Source: Shewanella profunda (GTDB lineage: Bacteria > Pseudomonadota > Gammaproteobacteria > Enterobacterales > Shewanellaceae). From it: DNA of 64,000 nucleotides. Positions 8,123-18,800 of the stretch are shown one piece after another. Made by a program: the position numbers and the translations under genes. The notes beneath the pieces were generated by a model, which worked only from the letters and a program-made list of their open reading frames with translations, was not told where the DNA came from and did not search any database. The stretch is from positions 27,296 through 91,295 of the forward strand of contig NZ_JAKILG010000016.1 in NCBI RefSeq assembly GCF_023283765.1. Reading direction: 5' to 3'. Positions within the stretch are counted from its first letter, which is position 1. Each line of letters starts with the position of its first letter.

Positions 8123-10050
8123 TGGTCATCTCCTTTAGCCGCGCCTGTGGTGCCATCGAGTGAAGCTCCCTTCGGGATGATGGTGCCTAAAGGAGCAAGC
8201 TCGACATCCGCGATAGACTCCAGATTCTCACGCAACATAGTCCGGAATAACCCATCATTTTTAGATAAGGTTGCAAAATCTCCCTGCTGCACAATTAAGC
8301 CTTTATCCAGCACAAGAATGGTATTCATTTGATCTAGTTGATCTAATCTGTGAGTCACCATAATACACATCTTACCCACCATCGCCTTATCAAGGGCTGA
8401 GCTCACTAGCTGCTCACTCTGGCTATCTAAACTTGCGGTCGGTTCATCGAGTATAAATAAACTTGCCTTCTGCCCTAACGCTCTTGCTAAGGCGAGCCGC
8501 TGAGCCTGCCCAACGGATAAACCGGAAGATTGCTCTCCAATGGGGGAATCTAAACCTAAGGTTTGTGCCTTAACATATTCAGCGATATTCGCCTTAGCTA
8601 ACAAATTCCAAATCTGCTCATCGGTCATTGAAGAATCGGCCAATGCCACGTTGTCGCGCACAGTACCATGAAATAACTGCGGCTCCTGCCCGAGCCAAGC
8701 TAAATGCTGTCGCAGACTCGCTAAGTCGATTGCAGATAACTCGTATCCATTAATCAGCAAATGCCCCTTATAGGGCAAAAAACCCAGTAAGGCATTGAGT
8801 AAACTGGTTTTACCTGCCCCGCTTGGCCCAACTAAAGCTAAGCGGTCATTGGCTTTTAGCTCAAAACTCACAGGGCCTAATAATCGCGTGCCATCAATAC
8901 TAAAGACTTCAAGATTGTCACCCTTAACAGTATCGATACCCTTTAAACTCATCTTGCCTGTGGTCTCAGATTCTGGATGTTCAAGTAACGTTATTAAGGC
9001 TTCGGCAGCACCAATGGCCTGCGCCTTAGCATGGTAATGGGTGCCCATATCCCGCAGCGGTTGATAAAACTCGGGGGCTAAGATCAGAATAAACAAACCC
9101 GTAAAAAGACTAAAAGGAATACCTCCTAGCTCAGAGCTCGCATCGGTGCTGATATTGGCGTGCGCACCGTAGTAGCCAAAATCTAAGTGACCTAAATAAC
9201 TAAAACCAAAGTAAACCGCTAATACCGCAATCGATACCGCTGCAAAAAACTCTAATACCGCCGAGCTTAAAAAAGCCATGCGCAGTACCGACATAGTGCG
9301 GCTGCGAAACTCCTCTGACGCTTTAGCGATCACCTTAAGTTCCGCATCGCCACGGTGGAATAGTTTCAAGGTGCTTAAACCTTTTAATCTATCCATAAAA
9401 TGGCCACTTAGTCTGGCTAATGCATTGAAGTTTTTGCGATTAGCATCGGCAGCACCCATACCCACTAAAATCATAAATAACGGAATTAAAGGTGCGGTTA
9501 ATAGCAGGATTAATCCAGCCGCCCAGTTAATCGGGAAAACAGCTGCAAGGATCAGAATAGGGATAAAACCCGCTAAGGTAATTTGTGGTAAATATCTGGC
9601 ATAAAAGTCTTGTAAATCTTCAACTTGCTCTAAGACTATACTGGCCCAACTCCCCGCAGGTTTACCTTTAATAAATGCAGGGCCAAGCTTAGTGAGTTTA
9701 TCTAAAACTTGAGTGCGGATATGGCTTCGTAAACGCTTGCCCGCCTCAAAACTTGCCCGCTCACGACCATAGGCAAGCAATGATCGCAGCAAGATTAAGC
9801 CAATCAAGGCTATAAAATGGGGGATGTAACTGCTGGCATTAATGGCAACGGACGGTGCTGTATCCGCAAGGGGGAGAAGCTTATTACCGATAATCACGCC
9901 ATCGAGAATAGTGGCAATAATAAAAGCCTGAGCCACCATAGCAATAGCGCTTAACATCCCAAGCCATACTGATAATTTGAGAAACAAGCCACAGGCTTTT
10001 TTTTGCGACTTAAGCCAGACTATAAGCGATTTCTCTAAGGACTTATCCAT
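8119..10050 (-). CDS. cydD: Heterodimeric thiol ABC exporter subunit CydD
   Basis: 643 residues with an N-terminal ABC exporter membrane domain (about 20-340), Walker A GPSGAGKTS (about 407), the CydD-type signature LSVGQAQRLALARAL (about 507, Val replacing the usual second Gly-region residue as in known CydD) and LFILDEPTASLD. It forms the heterodimer with the downstream CydC. An extra loop of about 20 residues (GHLDFGYYGAHANISTDASSELGG) sits between membrane helices. The 202-base gap upstream to the DUF3626 gene holds the likely promoter; no operator was recognised. Confidence 0.95.
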   Translation of the reverse strand: MDKSLEKSLIVWLKSQKKACGLFLKLSVWLGMLSAIAMVAQAFIIATILDGVIIGNKLLPLADTAPSVAINASSYIPHFIALIGLILLRSLLAYGRERASFEAGKRLRSHIRTQVLDKLTKLGPAFIKGKPAGSWASIVLEQVEDLQDFYARYLPQITLAGFIPILILAAVFPINWAAGLILLLTAPLIPLFMILVGMGAADANRKNFNALARLSGHFMDRLKGLSTLKLFHRGDAELKVIAKASEEFRSRTMSVLRMAFLSSAVLEFFAAVSIAVLAVYFGFSYLGHLDFGYYGAHANISTDASSELGGIPFSLFTGLFILILAPEFYQPLRDMGTHYHAKAQAIGAAEALITLLEHPESETTGKMSLKGIDTVKGDNLEVFSIDGTRLLGPVSFELKANDRLALVGPSGAGKTSLLNALLGFLPYKGHLLINGYELSAIDLASLRQHLAWLGQEPQLFHGTVRDNVALADSSMTDEQIWNLLAKANIAEYVKAQTLGLDSPIGEQSSGLSVGQAQRLALARALGQKASLFILDEPTASLDSQSEQLVSSALDKAMVGKMCIMVTHRLDQLDQMNTILVLDKGLIVQQGDFATLSKNDGLFRTMLRENLESIADVELAPLGTIIPKGASLDGTTGAAKGDDQ

Positions 10051-10252
10051 GGTGCTCCAACAAGATAACGATTAAGCGATTTACGTAGGACATTCGCTAA
10101 ATTAGCAACTCGGTTTAAGACACTTGCAAGACACTAAAAGTTGCGATAGGGACGCAGTATCGCAGGCATCCGCAATAGATGAAACCCTGTAGGAGGCTTT
10201 TGTTAACCGATTCACAAAAACGAGATAATTTAGCGATTTAGAAACTAAGCCA

Positions 10253-11299
10253 TTATTGTGCGGCGCCATATTTAACTAACACGTGCCAAAGCAGTTTGAG
10301 TTCATGGGCGACCAGAGCGCGATTTCCGCGTTCACGCCAATGTTGGGGGAAATGATATAAATCCCTTGCTGCGACGCCAATAGCGTGGGCATTAACCCTG
10401 TCTTCTATGGCGATACGCCGAGCGAGTGATGGCATGGTAGGGCCACGAAAATCACTTGGGATTTGCTCCGTATGTAAGCTAAAACCTTGGTGATATTGCA
10501 GTTCAATATCATACCTATCACACATTTTACTCAAAGTGTCGCCAATATCAGATCCCTTAAAACTCGGATCAGCCACCAACATGGCAATATCCTCATCGAG
10601 TGATACATCACCGTGGATCTGCGCTTCAATATAATGATCGAGGTTACTTGATAGTGGTCGTTCAAAACGTGACATCAAAGAAGCATTGAGTTGATGCCCC
10701 AAATAATGGATCACATTCAGCGGCTTGAAGTCAGATTTCCCTAAGGCATAGTGACGCTCAAAACTTTCCGTTAATAGCGCCGCTAAAATATCCTCAAAAC
10801 AACCTAAAGTTCCCTTCTCCTTTGGATTTCGATATGAGTCAAGATAGGAAAAAGTGGCCCGAGACATCACCTCTGCATGGGTCAGTAAATAACAACTACC
10901 AAAACGGGGAGCGGGACCATCCTGCCACATACTTAAATCTAAGGCGCCATATTTAGGTCGGGATTTTGTCCCTTTATACACATTGCCAAAGAGTTGGTTT
11001 TCCCAGTGATCCCTTGGACCACCTAATTCAGGGGATAACTGACCATTAGAAATATGGGTTTCAAACTGGCTGCGATATTGACCATCACGTAGCAAACCTT
11101 CTGCTACCGTCATACCACGACTATCGATTCTATCGGGATGAAAATGTAGCGCGATACGGCCACAACTCACTAATTGCTTGAGTGCTAGCTGCATCTCATG
11201 CGTAGGAATATTGGACATCTGCTGCACGTTTTTAATGACGGCAACGGCCTGTTCACTTCGCCCTCGTGCAAGGCGTTCAATATGCTGTATTGCTGTCAT
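10253..11299 (-). CDS. DUF3626 domain protein, function unknown
   Basis: 348 residues with an AAGGTGG ribosome binding site before the ATG. The motif GRIALHFHPDRIDSRGMTVAEGLLRDGQYRSQFETHISNG near residue 50, followed by GGPRDHWENQLFGNVY and PKYGALDLSMWQDGPAPRFGSCYL, is characteristic of DUF3626. The conserved His, Arg, Asp and Glu residues suggest an enzyme. No signal peptide or membrane segment is seen. It is transcribed toward cydD but separated from it by 202 bases, so a functional link is not implied. Confidence 0.75.
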   Translation of the reverse strand: MTAIQHIERLARGRSEQAVAVIKNVQQMSNIPTHEMQLALKQLVSCGRIALHFHPDRIDSRGMTVAEGLLRDGQYRSQFETHISNGQLSPELGGPRDHWENQLFGNVYKGTKSRPKYGALDLSMWQDGPAPRFGSCYLLTHAEVMSRATFSYLDSYRNPKEKGTLGCFEDILAALLTESFERHYALGKSDFKPLNVIHYLGHQLNASLMSRFERPLSSNLDHYIEAQIHGDVSLDEDIAMLVADPSFKGSDIGDTLSKMCDRYDIELQYHQGFSLHTEQIPSDFRGPTMPSLARRIAIEDRVNAHAIGVAARDLYHFPQHWRERGNRALVAHELKLLWHVLVKYGAAQ

Positions 11300-11768
11300 A
11301 ATCCACCTTTAATGAGGCGCATAGTCAACTCGAGGAAATCTCATCCTAAAAGTAAAATGGATTGGCAATCAAGGAACATAGCCCAAAGCCCAGCCTCACC
11401 TTAGGAAATATCCACTTATTTCAACCTAGATATAAAATCACGGCAACCTGTTGCGGATATTTGTTAATTCTACTCCAAAACCAACTACTTAAAACCAATC
11501 AAATTAACATAAGCGTGATCTTTCACTAAATACTGAACAAGACACTGACAGGACTATAGATTCGCTAACTATCCATAAATGGGAATAGAGCCTATGGCAA
11601 GTAGCAACACACTTTAACTGCTATCTTTTATACATCTAAGCCATATTACATGGGGACTTGGCTTTATTCGATGGCACTTAAGGGCTTGATCCTGTAAGCT
11701 GCACGCCCGCCAGCGAACCTGGCCATTGACCATAAATGCAGCAAAGTGTTGCCACAAGAGACCTATCT
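11300..11768. promoter_or_regulatory. Divergent intergenic region between DUF3626 gene and rhlE
   Basis: About 470 bases between two divergently transcribed genes. It must contain both promoters and probably a long 5' leader for rhlE. No specific operator, small RNA or repeat was identified by eye. Confidence 0.4.
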
Positions 11769-13388
11769 ATGAGTTTTACCTCCCTGGGCTTATCGGCCCC
11801 GATACTTAAAGCCGTCGCCGAACAAGGTTACGACACTCCTTCGCCAATCCAAGCGCAAGCTATTCCCGCTGTGCTCCAAGGCCAAGATGTGATGGCGGCA
11901 GCCCAAACAGGAACAGGTAAAACGGCAGGTTTCACCCTTCCTTTGTTAGAGTTACTCAGCAAAGGTCAAAAAGCCCAAGCAGGACAAGTTCGCACCTTAG
12001 TATTAACACCCACACGTGAACTTGCGGCACAGGTTGCTGAAAGTGTAGAAACCTATGGAAAATACTTACCGCTACGCTCTGCAGTCGTCTTTGGTGGCGT
12101 CCCCATCAATCCACAAATCGCAAAATTACGCCACGGTGTCGATGTATTAGTCGCGACACCCGGTCGATTAATGGATCTATACAATCAAAAAGCGGTGAAA
12201 TTTAATCAACTTGAAATACTCGTATTAGATGAAGCCGATCGCATGCTCGATATGGGCTTTATCCGAGATATCCGAAAAATCCTCGCCATATTACCTAAGC
12301 AACGCCAAAATCTGATGTTTTCGGCAACGTTCTCGGATGAAATTCGCGAGTTAGCCAAAGGCTTAGTGAACAATCCAGTCGAAATTTCGGTGACACCGCG
12401 CAATGCTGCAGCGACCACAGTCAAACAGTGGGTTTGCCCTGTTGATAAAGGTCAAAAGTCGGCACTACTCACCCAACTTATTAAGCAACACGACTGGCAA
12501 CAAGTATTAGTGTTTTCACGCACTAAACACGGCGCCAACCGTTTAGCTAAAAACCTTGAAGAAGCAGGTATTAAAGCTGCGGCAATTCACGGTAATAAAA
12601 GTCAAACTGCACGTACTAAAGCTTTGGCAGATTTTAAAAATGGTCAAGTGCGCGTACTAGTAGCAACCGATATTGCGGCCCGCGGCTTAGATATTGACCA
12701 GTTACCACAGGTCGTTAACTTCGACTTACCCAACGTGCCTGAAGATTATGTCCATCGTATTGGTCGCACTGGTCGCGCGGGTGCTTCTGGCCAAGCAGTA
12801 TCTTTGGTCAGCAGTGAAGAAATCAAGTTACTCAATGATATTGAACGCCTTATCAACCGCATACTCGACCGTGAAGTCGTTGAAGGCTTTAGCCCTGTGC
12901 ACCCGCTGCCTGAATCACGCTTAAACTCGAGTGGCAAAAATAACACAGTAAAAACGATTCCAAGCCGGCGTAATCACCCCAGCGCAGGTCAGCCAGCACC
13001 GAGAGCGGGTTCAGGACGTGATGGCTATAAGGCTGAGGACAAAAAAGAAGGTGCACAGCGCCAACAACATACAGCATCGCCCAAAAGTAACGAGCATAAA
13101 GATGGTCAACGCAGCGGTGATGTCGCCCGTGGTCACAAGCCAAACGACAAGAATCCAAGACACAGCGGTGAAGTCAGTAGCGCGCCCCGCGGCGATGCTA
13201 AACCTCGTCCACCACGTTCAAACGATGGCCGTGCGAATAGCACTGGCGCCAATCGCCCAAGTGAAGGCCGTTCAGGCTCTGGCGAAAATCGTGGCCAATC
13301 GGGTGACAATCCTTACGCCAATGGCCCAAAGAAAAACACCCGTCGCCCAAATAACGGTGCAAGTCGTCCAAGAAACACCCAAGATTAG
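11769..13388 (+). CDS. rhlE: DEAD-box RNA helicase RhlE
   Basis: 539 residues from the ATG at 11769 ([13 protein letters not shown]); an in-frame ATG 33 bases upstream would add a non-conserved tail. The helicase core carries the Q motif (SPIQAQAIP), motif [13 protein letters not shown] ([13 protein letters not shown]), SAT (FSATFS) and [10 protein letters not shown]. Residues after about 390 are a low-complexity tail rich in Gly, Arg, Asn, Ser and Lys, typical of RhlE and probably RNA-binding. The family assists ribosome assembly and RNA turnover, often in the cold. It is monocistronic. Confidence 0.93.
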   Translation: MSFTSLGLSAPILKAVAEQGYDTPSPIQAQAIPAVLQGQDVMAAAQTGTGKTAGFTLPLLELLSKGQKAQAGQVRTLVLTPTRELAAQVAESVETYGKYLPLRSAVVFGGVPINPQIAKLRHGVDVLVATPGRLMDLYNQKAVKFNQLEILVLDEADRMLDMGFIRDIRKILAILPKQRQNLMFSATFSDEIRELAKGLVNNPVEISVTPRNAAATTVKQWVCPVDKGQKSALLTQLIKQHDWQQVLVFSRTKHGANRLAKNLEEAGIKAAAIHGNKSQTARTKALADFKNGQVRVLVATDIAARGLDIDQLPQVVNFDLPNVPEDYVHRIGRTGRAGASGQAVSLVSSEEIKLLNDIERLINRILDREVVEGFSPVHPLPESRLNSSGKNNTVKTIPSRRNHPSAGQPAPRAGSGRDGYKAEDKKEGAQRQQHTASPKSNEHKDGQRSGDVARGHKPNDKNPRHSGEVSSAPRGDAKPRPPRSNDGRANSTGANRPSEGRSGSGENRGQSGDNPYANGPKKNTRRPNNGASRPRNTQD

Positions 13389-13430
13389 TCCGTCTTTAAC
13401 AAGAAAAATGACTTAGTATCAAGCTCAAAA

Positions 13431-13462
13431 AAACGCCCAAATCCACGCGAATTTGGGCGTTT
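13431..13462. terminator. Bidirectional terminator between rhlE and the chemotaxis receptor gene
   Basis: An AACGCCCAAAT / ATTTGGGCGTT stem with A- and T-rich flanks on both sides sits between the convergent genes. Confidence 0.85.
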
Positions 13463-13490
13463 GCATTTTTACAATCCTTGCTTATTTATG

Positions 13491-15068
13491 TCATACCTTA
13501 CGGAAGCGCTCTACCAGCTCGTGCAATTGTTCCGATGTCATTTGTAGATTTTTGCCACTTTCGCTGACCTCTGTGCCTTGCTCTAATGAAGTACTTGCAA
13601 GCTCTGAAATAATCACAATTTGTTGATTAATATCTTCTGCAACATGGGCTTGCTCTTCCACCGCTGCGGCCATTTGTGTAGCCATAGTCGCAATACTGCT
13701 AACGGCAACACTAATACCCTCTAATGCCTTTTCAGCCAATCCCACTTGAGCAACACCGAGTTCAGTATCTTTACATCCATTTTCAGCAACCAATACCGAA
13801 GCTTTAGCTTTGGTCGAAAGAATTTGAGTAATATCGTAAATCTCTTTAGTTGATGCGGTTGTTCGCGACGCAAGCAGCCTCACTTCATCGGCGACCACCG
13901 CAAAACCTCGACCTTGATCACCCGCTCTCGCCGCCTCAATCGCGGCGTTAAGGGCAAGCAAGTTAGTTTGCTCGGCAATTTGTTCGATCAATTGCGCCGC
14001 ATCCACAATTTTATTGGTTTGATCGGCTAAATCAGCCACAGACTGACTAATATCGTTTACGGTTTTTTGTAGCTGCTGCATCGCACTGCGTGTTTGCCCC
14101 GCCACAACAGAACCTGAATGGGCAAGCGCATCAGCATCACCGGCTTTGGTTGCAGTATCCTGCACATGTGAAGATACTTCGGCGATAGTCGTCGTCATCT
14201 GATTCATTGCGGTAGCGACTTGCTCGGTTTGTATTTGCTGCTTACGAATGCAGTCCGCCGCATCGACAGATAAATGCATCACTTGATCTGATTGTAGTGC
14301 CACTTTAGTCGAGGCATCTTCGATCCGAGTTAACACTGTATTTAAATGGGCTGACTCAGCTAATACTGCAACCTCAAGCTGCCCCAAAACTCCCTGATGC
14401 TTCGCATAAGAAGCTACGGCAAGGGGATCGGTAAAGGGCGTTGGCAGTAATTGCACTAGATGAGTGAGTGTGTTTTTTAAACGATATACTCCCAAGCCAT
14501 AGCTGATCAATGCTGTGATAAGAAAACCAATAGCGGCTTCAACAGGGCCTAAGCGCCACCATAATAGCGATGAAATAATAATGGCGATCAAAGGTAAGCT
14601 AACCCAACGAAGATGAGTTATTAACTCTGAAAGGATACTTTGAGGATTTTTCCCCGCATTAATAGCCCTGTATAAGCTCTCAGCATGGGCTATCTGCTCA
14701 CGGCTTGGTACGGAGCGAACAGACTCATATCCCACTACCTGTCCATGTTCTGTCACTGGGGTAACATAGGCATTAACCCAATAATAATCCCCATTCTTAC
14801 AACGGTTTTTTACCAATCCCATCCAAGATTTACCCTGCAATAAATAGCTCCACATCGTTTTAAATGCCGCTTCAGGCATATCCGGATGCCGGACAATATT
14901 ATGGGGATTCCCAACTAACTCTTCTCGGCTAAAGCCGCTAATGGAGACAAAAGCATCATTACAATGCAGGATGGTGCCTTTAGTATCGGTAGATGAAATA
15001 AGCTGTTGTTCCTTCGGAAATTTCCTTTCATTTTCAGTAATAGGCAAATTTTTACGCATTTGTGACAC
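13491..15068 (-). CDS. Aer-type methyl-accepting chemotaxis protein with PAS domain
   Basis: 525 residues. An N-terminal PAS domain (about 20-125) with [14 protein letters not shown] and [24 protein letters not shown] matches Aer-like energy-taxis receptors, which usually bind FAD or haem. Two membrane segments follow (about 155-172 and 175-192), with no periplasmic sensor domain between them. The cytoplasmic signalling hairpin peaks at [42 protein letters not shown] (about 360-400), the contact site for CheA/CheW. It lacks the C-terminal CheR/CheB tethering pentapeptide. Its role is inferred as redox or oxygen taxis. Confidence 0.9.
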   Translation of the reverse strand: MSQMRKNLPITENERKFPKEQQLISSTDTKGTILHCNDAFVSISGFSREELVGNPHNIVRHPDMPEAAFKTMWSYLLQGKSWMGLVKNRCKNGDYYWVNAYVTPVTEHGQVVGYESVRSVPSREQIAHAESLYRAINAGKNPQSILSELITHLRWVSLPLIAIIISSLLWWRLGPVEAAIGFLITALISYGLGVYRLKNTLTHLVQLLPTPFTDPLAVASYAKHQGVLGQLEVAVLAESAHLNTVLTRIEDASTKVALQSDQVMHLSVDAADCIRKQQIQTEQVATAMNQMTTTIAEVSSHVQDTATKAGDADALAHSGSVVAGQTRSAMQQLQKTVNDISQSVADLADQTNKIVDAAQLIEQIAEQTNLLALNAAIEAARAGDQGRGFAVVADEVRLLASRTTASTKEIYDITQILSTKAKASVLVAENGCKDTELGVAQVGLAEKALEGISVAVSSIATMATQMAAAVEEQAHVAEDINQQIVIISELASTSLEQGTEVSESGKNLQMTSEQLHELVERFRKV

Positions 15069-15261
15069 TCTCCTTAGTGAACAACAGCAGAGATTACATC
15101 AATCAAATTTTGATTAAATTGAGAATACTAATAAAAATTTAGCAGCTAAATCATGTTTAGGCAGGGTATAAAAGATTAATTTTAAAAATAAAGATGAGTA
15201 AAGGCACAAACTGAGAATGGTTATTATCTAAATTTAGATCTAGGCGATGACTTGATATAAA

Positions 15262-15296
15262 AAATGAAATTGAGCCCCAAAGCTCAATTTCATTTA
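15262..15296 (-). terminator. Terminator of dbpA
   Basis: A 14-bp perfect stem (AAATGAAATTGAGC / GCTCAATTTCATTT) with a six-base loop lies about 50 bases past the dbpA stop. Read on the minus strand it is followed by a T-rich run. Confidence 0.8.
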
Positions 15297-15345
15297 GTGA
15301 TTCATCAACAATAGCGGATTAACAAAACCTCACAGCAAACCAAGC

Positions 15346-16755
15346 TTATTTCATTGGCCAAGCGCGGTAAGATTTACCTTTGATGCGGCCGCCAGTAATT
15401 TTGTTCAGCGCTTTCTTGGCAACCTTACGATTAACGGCCACATAGGCGCGGTAATCGGTCACTTGGATTTTACCCACCTGTGAGCCTTCGATACCGTTTT
15501 CGCCCGTCAGCGCGCCTAAGATATCCCCTGGACGCAGCTTTTCCTTCTTACCGCCATCGATCTGCAAAGTGATCATGGTTGGGGCTGCAGGCGTGCTACC
15601 GAGCAGGCTTTCAGAGGGCAGTGATTCGCTGGTAATTTCGCGCTCTAAGTACTCTTCTAACAAGGCAATCTTGTAACCGTCTTGGTCGTTATAGAAGGTA
15701 TAAGCGGCGCCTTTACTGCCCGCACGGCCAGTACGACCGATACGGTGAATGTGGACTTCGGTGTCATAGGCGACGTGATAGTTAAACACGGCATCCAGCG
15801 CATCGATATCTAAACCACGGGCGGCAACGTCGGTCGCCACTAATACACAGGCACTCTTGTTGGCAAATTGCAGCAGGGTTTCGTCCCTATCTCTTTGCTC
15901 TAAATCGCCGTGCAGGGCCAATACGCTAAAACCTAAACCTTCGAGCTCATCGGCCACTTTTTGGGTTTCGCGTTTAGTGTTACAGAACACCACTGCGCTT
16001 TCAGGTTTATGTTCTAACAACAATAATTGCAGCGCTTGCATGCGCGCCTTGTCATCATCTAAGTGATAAAAATGCTGGGCGATGCTCAAGCTGTCGTGAT
16101 GACCTTCCACTTTAACCATGCTTGGGTCATACATGATTTGCTTAGCAATCGATTGAATTTGCTCAGGGAACGTCGCGCTGAATAGCAGCGTCTGGCGCTC
16201 ACGCGGGGCTTGTTCGATAATCGCATCGAGGGCGGGTTGGAAGCCCATTTCTAACATGCGATCGGCTTCATCGAGCACTAACATGTTGAGATTGCTTAAA
16301 TCTAAGCGATTGCGATCTAAGTGATCGACGATACGACCCGGCGTTCCCACGATAATGTGCGCGCCGTGTTCCAGCGAGCCAACCTGTGGCCCCATAGGCA
16401 CACCGCCGCAAAGTGTCAGCACTTTAACGTTATGAATACCACGGGCAAGAGTACGGATCTCCTGTGCCACTTGGTCGGCCAACTCGCGGGTTGGACATAA
16501 CACTAAGGTTTGAATACGAAAGCGTTTAACGTCTAACTTGTTCAGTAATCCTAAGCCGAAGGCGGCCGTTTTACCCGAGCCAGTTTTACCCTGACCTATC
16601 ACATCCTGCCCCGCTAAGATGGGTGGCAAACTTTGCGCCTGAATTGGCGTCATCTCGTTGTAGCCCATAGAAGAAAGGTTCTCAAGCAGTTCGGGTTTTA
16701 GCTTAAGAGTCGAAAAAGCCATTGATGGATTAGGCTTAGTATCAGAGTTGCTCAA
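15346..16755 (-). CDS. dbpA: ATP-dependent RNA helicase DbpA
   Basis: 469 residues. The DEAD-box core has [32 protein letters not shown] and [12 protein letters not shown]. The C-terminal 75 residues form the DbpA-specific RNA-binding domain (KLRPGDILGALTGE, IQVTDYRAYVAVNRKVAKKAL, IKGKSYRAWPMK), which targets hairpin 92 of 23S rRNA during 50S assembly. The start codon is apparently TTG at 16755, with an AGGA element about ten bases upstream. The next Met (codon 13, 16719) would still keep the conserved FSTLKLKPELLENL. Confidence 0.94.
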   Translation of the reverse strand: MSNSDTKPNPSMAFSTLKLKPELLENLSSMGYNEMTPIQAQSLPPILAGQDVIGQGKTGSGKTAAFGLGLLNKLDVKRFRIQTLVLCPTRELADQVAQEIRTLARGIHNVKVLTLCGGVPMGPQVGSLEHGAHIIVGTPGRIVDHLDRNRLDLSNLNMLVLDEADRMLEMGFQPALDAIIEQAPRERQTLLFSATFPEQIQSIAKQIMYDPSMVKVEGHHDSLSIAQHFYHLDDDKARMQALQLLLLEHKPESAVVFCNTKRETQKVADELEGLGFSVLALHGDLEQRDRDETLLQFANKSACVLVATDVAARGLDIDALDAVFNYHVAYDTEVHIHRIGRTGRAGSKGAAYTFYNDQDGYKIALLEEYLEREITSESLPSESLLGSTPAAPTMITLQIDGGKKEKLRPGDILGALTGENGIEGSQVGKIQVTDYRAYVAVNRKVAKKALNKITGGRIKGKSYRAWPMK

Positions 16756-17078
16756 GGTGAATATCCTGTGGTGGGTAACGAAGCGGCTGCTAGGTTACTG
16801 AAATTGCGTTACTTATCGATTAAACTGGTCTATCAAGATTCAGGTTAGTTTTAGGCTAGATTGAGTTTAGAAAAAAGCTCTAGGCTCGCTCAACCCAAAA
16901 GCTCGGCTATTGTAGCAACAAAGTACGGCTTTTGCCTTAAGTCCTTAAGCAATAGACATAGCAGGCGTGAACAGCAACAAAAAGCCCTGCAGGAATACAG
17001 GGCTTAGGCTTAGGCTTAGACTTAGATTTAGGTTTGGGTTTGGGTTTAGAATTAGCTCAGTGCGGCAGATTTAGCAGA
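16756..17078. other. dbpA upstream region and pirin 3' region
   Basis: The right half holds a hairpin and a degenerate hexamer repeat, both listed separately. The left half (16756-16975) should contain the dbpA promoter. No further motif was recognised. Confidence 0.5.
16982..17054 (-). repeat. Hairpin followed by degenerate hexamer repeat
   Basis: An AAGCCCTG / CAGGGCTT stem (16982-17004), the likely terminator of the pirin gene, runs into about eight degenerate tandem copies of a TTAGGC / TTTAGG / TTTGGG-type hexamer up to about 17054. The repeat abuts the 3' end of the pirin gene and looks like slippage-prone sequence. Confidence 0.65.
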
Positions 17079-17966
17079 TCAAGCGATTTGGCCGAAACGC
17101 CCTGCTTGATAGTCGCGGATCGCCTGCTGAATTTCTGCTTGGGTGTTCATCACAAAGGGACCCATCTGAACGATTTTTTCACGGATAGGTTTACCCGCAA
17201 ACAGTAACATCCCCGCGCCGCGATCATCGGCCTTAAGCTTAAGCACACTTTGGCTATCGAGCACTAAAAACTCGCCCTCATGATGTTGATTTGAAGCAGA
17301 TGACCGGTGTGAATCCTCACCCTTACTCGAATCGCTTTTATATAAGTCACCTTGGTACAAGTACAAGGCGACAAACTCGTGTTGAGACAAATCAAGCGTG
17401 GTCTCAGCATTTGGCGCTAGGCTCAAATCAGCAATGGCTGCTTCGCCCGCTAATCCTTGGATGGTCGCACTAATAAGCGGTTGATCTTTAAAACCCCAAT
17501 CACCTGCTAAAGCTTTCAAGGTTGCGCCAGTATCATTTGTCGCTTCAACACTCGCACTACCCGCAGTATCTTGATACTTCGCAGGGCGCAGCTTGTCTTT
17601 GGCGGGCATGTTGACCCAAATTTGGAACCCATGCAGACCATCAACCGCATCGGCCAGCGGCATTTCAGAATGCACTACTCCGAACCCGGTACTCATCCAC
17701 TGCACATCACCCGCACGAATCGCCTTTACATTACCCATTTGGTCACGGTGCTCAAAACCGCCCTTGCGAATATAAGTGAACGTCTCCATCCCGCGATGGG
17801 GATGTGCGGGAAAGCCGCCAATAAAGTCTTGTTCATCATCGGATTTTATTTCATCGATCATCAAGAAAGGATCAAATTTCGTCGTCACAAAATCGGCGAC
17901 ACGGCGAATATTGACCCCATCGCCATCCATCGAGGCTTGGGCAGAAAACTGACTTAATACTTTCAT
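17079..17966 (-). CDS. Pirin family protein (cupin)
   Basis: 295 residues from the ATG at 17966 (MKVLSQFSAQ), which has AGGAGAG immediately upstream. The frame is open 59 codons further upstream, but that extension has no pirin character. Pirin metal-site motifs are present: HPHRGMETFTYIRKGGFEHRDQMGN and VQWMSTGFGVVHSEMP, supplying the His/Glu ligands of the N-terminal cupin, then a second degenerate cupin from about 190. Bacterial pirins include quercetinases and redox-related regulators; the substrate here is unknown. The stretch near residue 210-230 (YKSDSSKGEDSHRSSASNQHHEGEF) is a low-complexity insertion. Confidence 0.9.
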   Translation of the reverse strand: MKVLSQFSAQASMDGDGVNIRRVADFVTTKFDPFLMIDEIKSDDEQDFIGGFPAHPHRGMETFTYIRKGGFEHRDQMGNVKAIRAGDVQWMSTGFGVVHSEMPLADAVDGLHGFQIWVNMPAKDKLRPAKYQDTAGSASVEATNDTGATLKALAGDWGFKDQPLISATIQGLAGEAAIADLSLAPNAETTLDLSQHEFVALYLYQGDLYKSDSSKGEDSHRSSASNQHHEGEFLVLDSQSVLKLKADDRGAGMLLFAGKPIREKIVQMGPFVMNTQAEIQQAIRDYQAGRFGQIA

Positions 17967-18800
17967 TGCTGCTCTCCTATCGGTTGAGTAAAGCGATGCG
18001 TGAAACGCCAAAATCATGTGGCTAACACAAGACGCAAACGCTTTGCTGATGGAGGCAGAATAACAAGGAAATTTACAAAAGAATAACGCGAAATCACGGC
18101 CTAAACATTCGAAAAAATAGAAGGGTAGGTTGCTGATATCCACTCACACGGGCTTGCCATGGCATTTGCTCGTCGACTCGGTGAATAGAAACCTAGGGTT
18201 TCTGAGCTTATGAACGAGAGCCATGGACGGCGAACTGGCAGTTAAACAGGGATGTTGTTCAAGTCCGTCCTTGGATGCTCGACCGCCTCGTCCATGGGGC
18301 GGACGGTCGTCTCGCTAATCACCATGGCTCACCTTTTTGGCATTAGCGTAACCTGTAGATTTAAAAGCCTTACGCTGCACGCTTTTGGACAATAACGTGT
18401 TAGGTCATCACCTATTACTGGTTAAATTTGAATAAAAAATTCTATGCGGTAACGCCGCCATGCACTCCTTTTGTGGTCAAAAATAGTGGTTCGTTTATTG
18501 TCTGCTGGTGGTTCTTGATGGTTTACCTTATTGCTATTTAGCATACATGATTGACTTGAAGAACTGGCTGAAGCGTATAAACAATGGACCTGCGAGATCA
18601 AACTTGCGGCACTTGGAGATAGAGGCTTAGTGGTGTTAGAAAGGAGAGCCTAAGTGTTTATATCTTAGGCTTGAACAGATTATATAATGCTTGCTTTACA
18701 CTTACTAATACAGAAAGTAATAGACCTAAAAAGATTTTATAAAATGAATGAATTATTATAACTAGATATATTAATTGCTACTTATACTTTAATTGACAAA
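17967..18800. other. Gene-poor accessory spacer
   Basis: It contains a 7-bp-arm palindrome (AGAAACC TAG GGTTTCT, 18187-18203), the second copy of the 91-bp repeat (18261-18351), and an orphan 32-codon frame without start codon at 18555-18653 (LEELAEAYKQWTCEIK...), which is probably the 3' remnant of a lost gene. From 18650 the DNA becomes strongly AT-rich. Confidence 0.5.
18261..18351 (-). repeat. 91-bp dispersed repeat, copy 2 (inverted)
   Basis: The reverse complement aligns end to end with 4309-4399, including the palindromic GACCG..CCCC / GGCGGTC core. Beyond the 91 bases the two loci diverge. This copy is followed on its left by further CCATGG-containing sequence (18219-18230) that may belong to a longer version of the element. 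Confidence 0.75.

Noticed and set aside
10051..10252. Possible small gene between the DUF3626 gene and cydD
   Set aside because: Only short frames without start signals; it is best read as the cydDC promoter region.
13018..13416. 132-codon frame inside the rhlE 3' end
   Set aside because: It is the shadow of the low-complexity RhlE tail in another frame.
18380..18480. Integron attC-like stretch (GTTAGG...TAACGCC)
   Set aside because: No paired core sites and no integrase; the resemblance is a few bases only.
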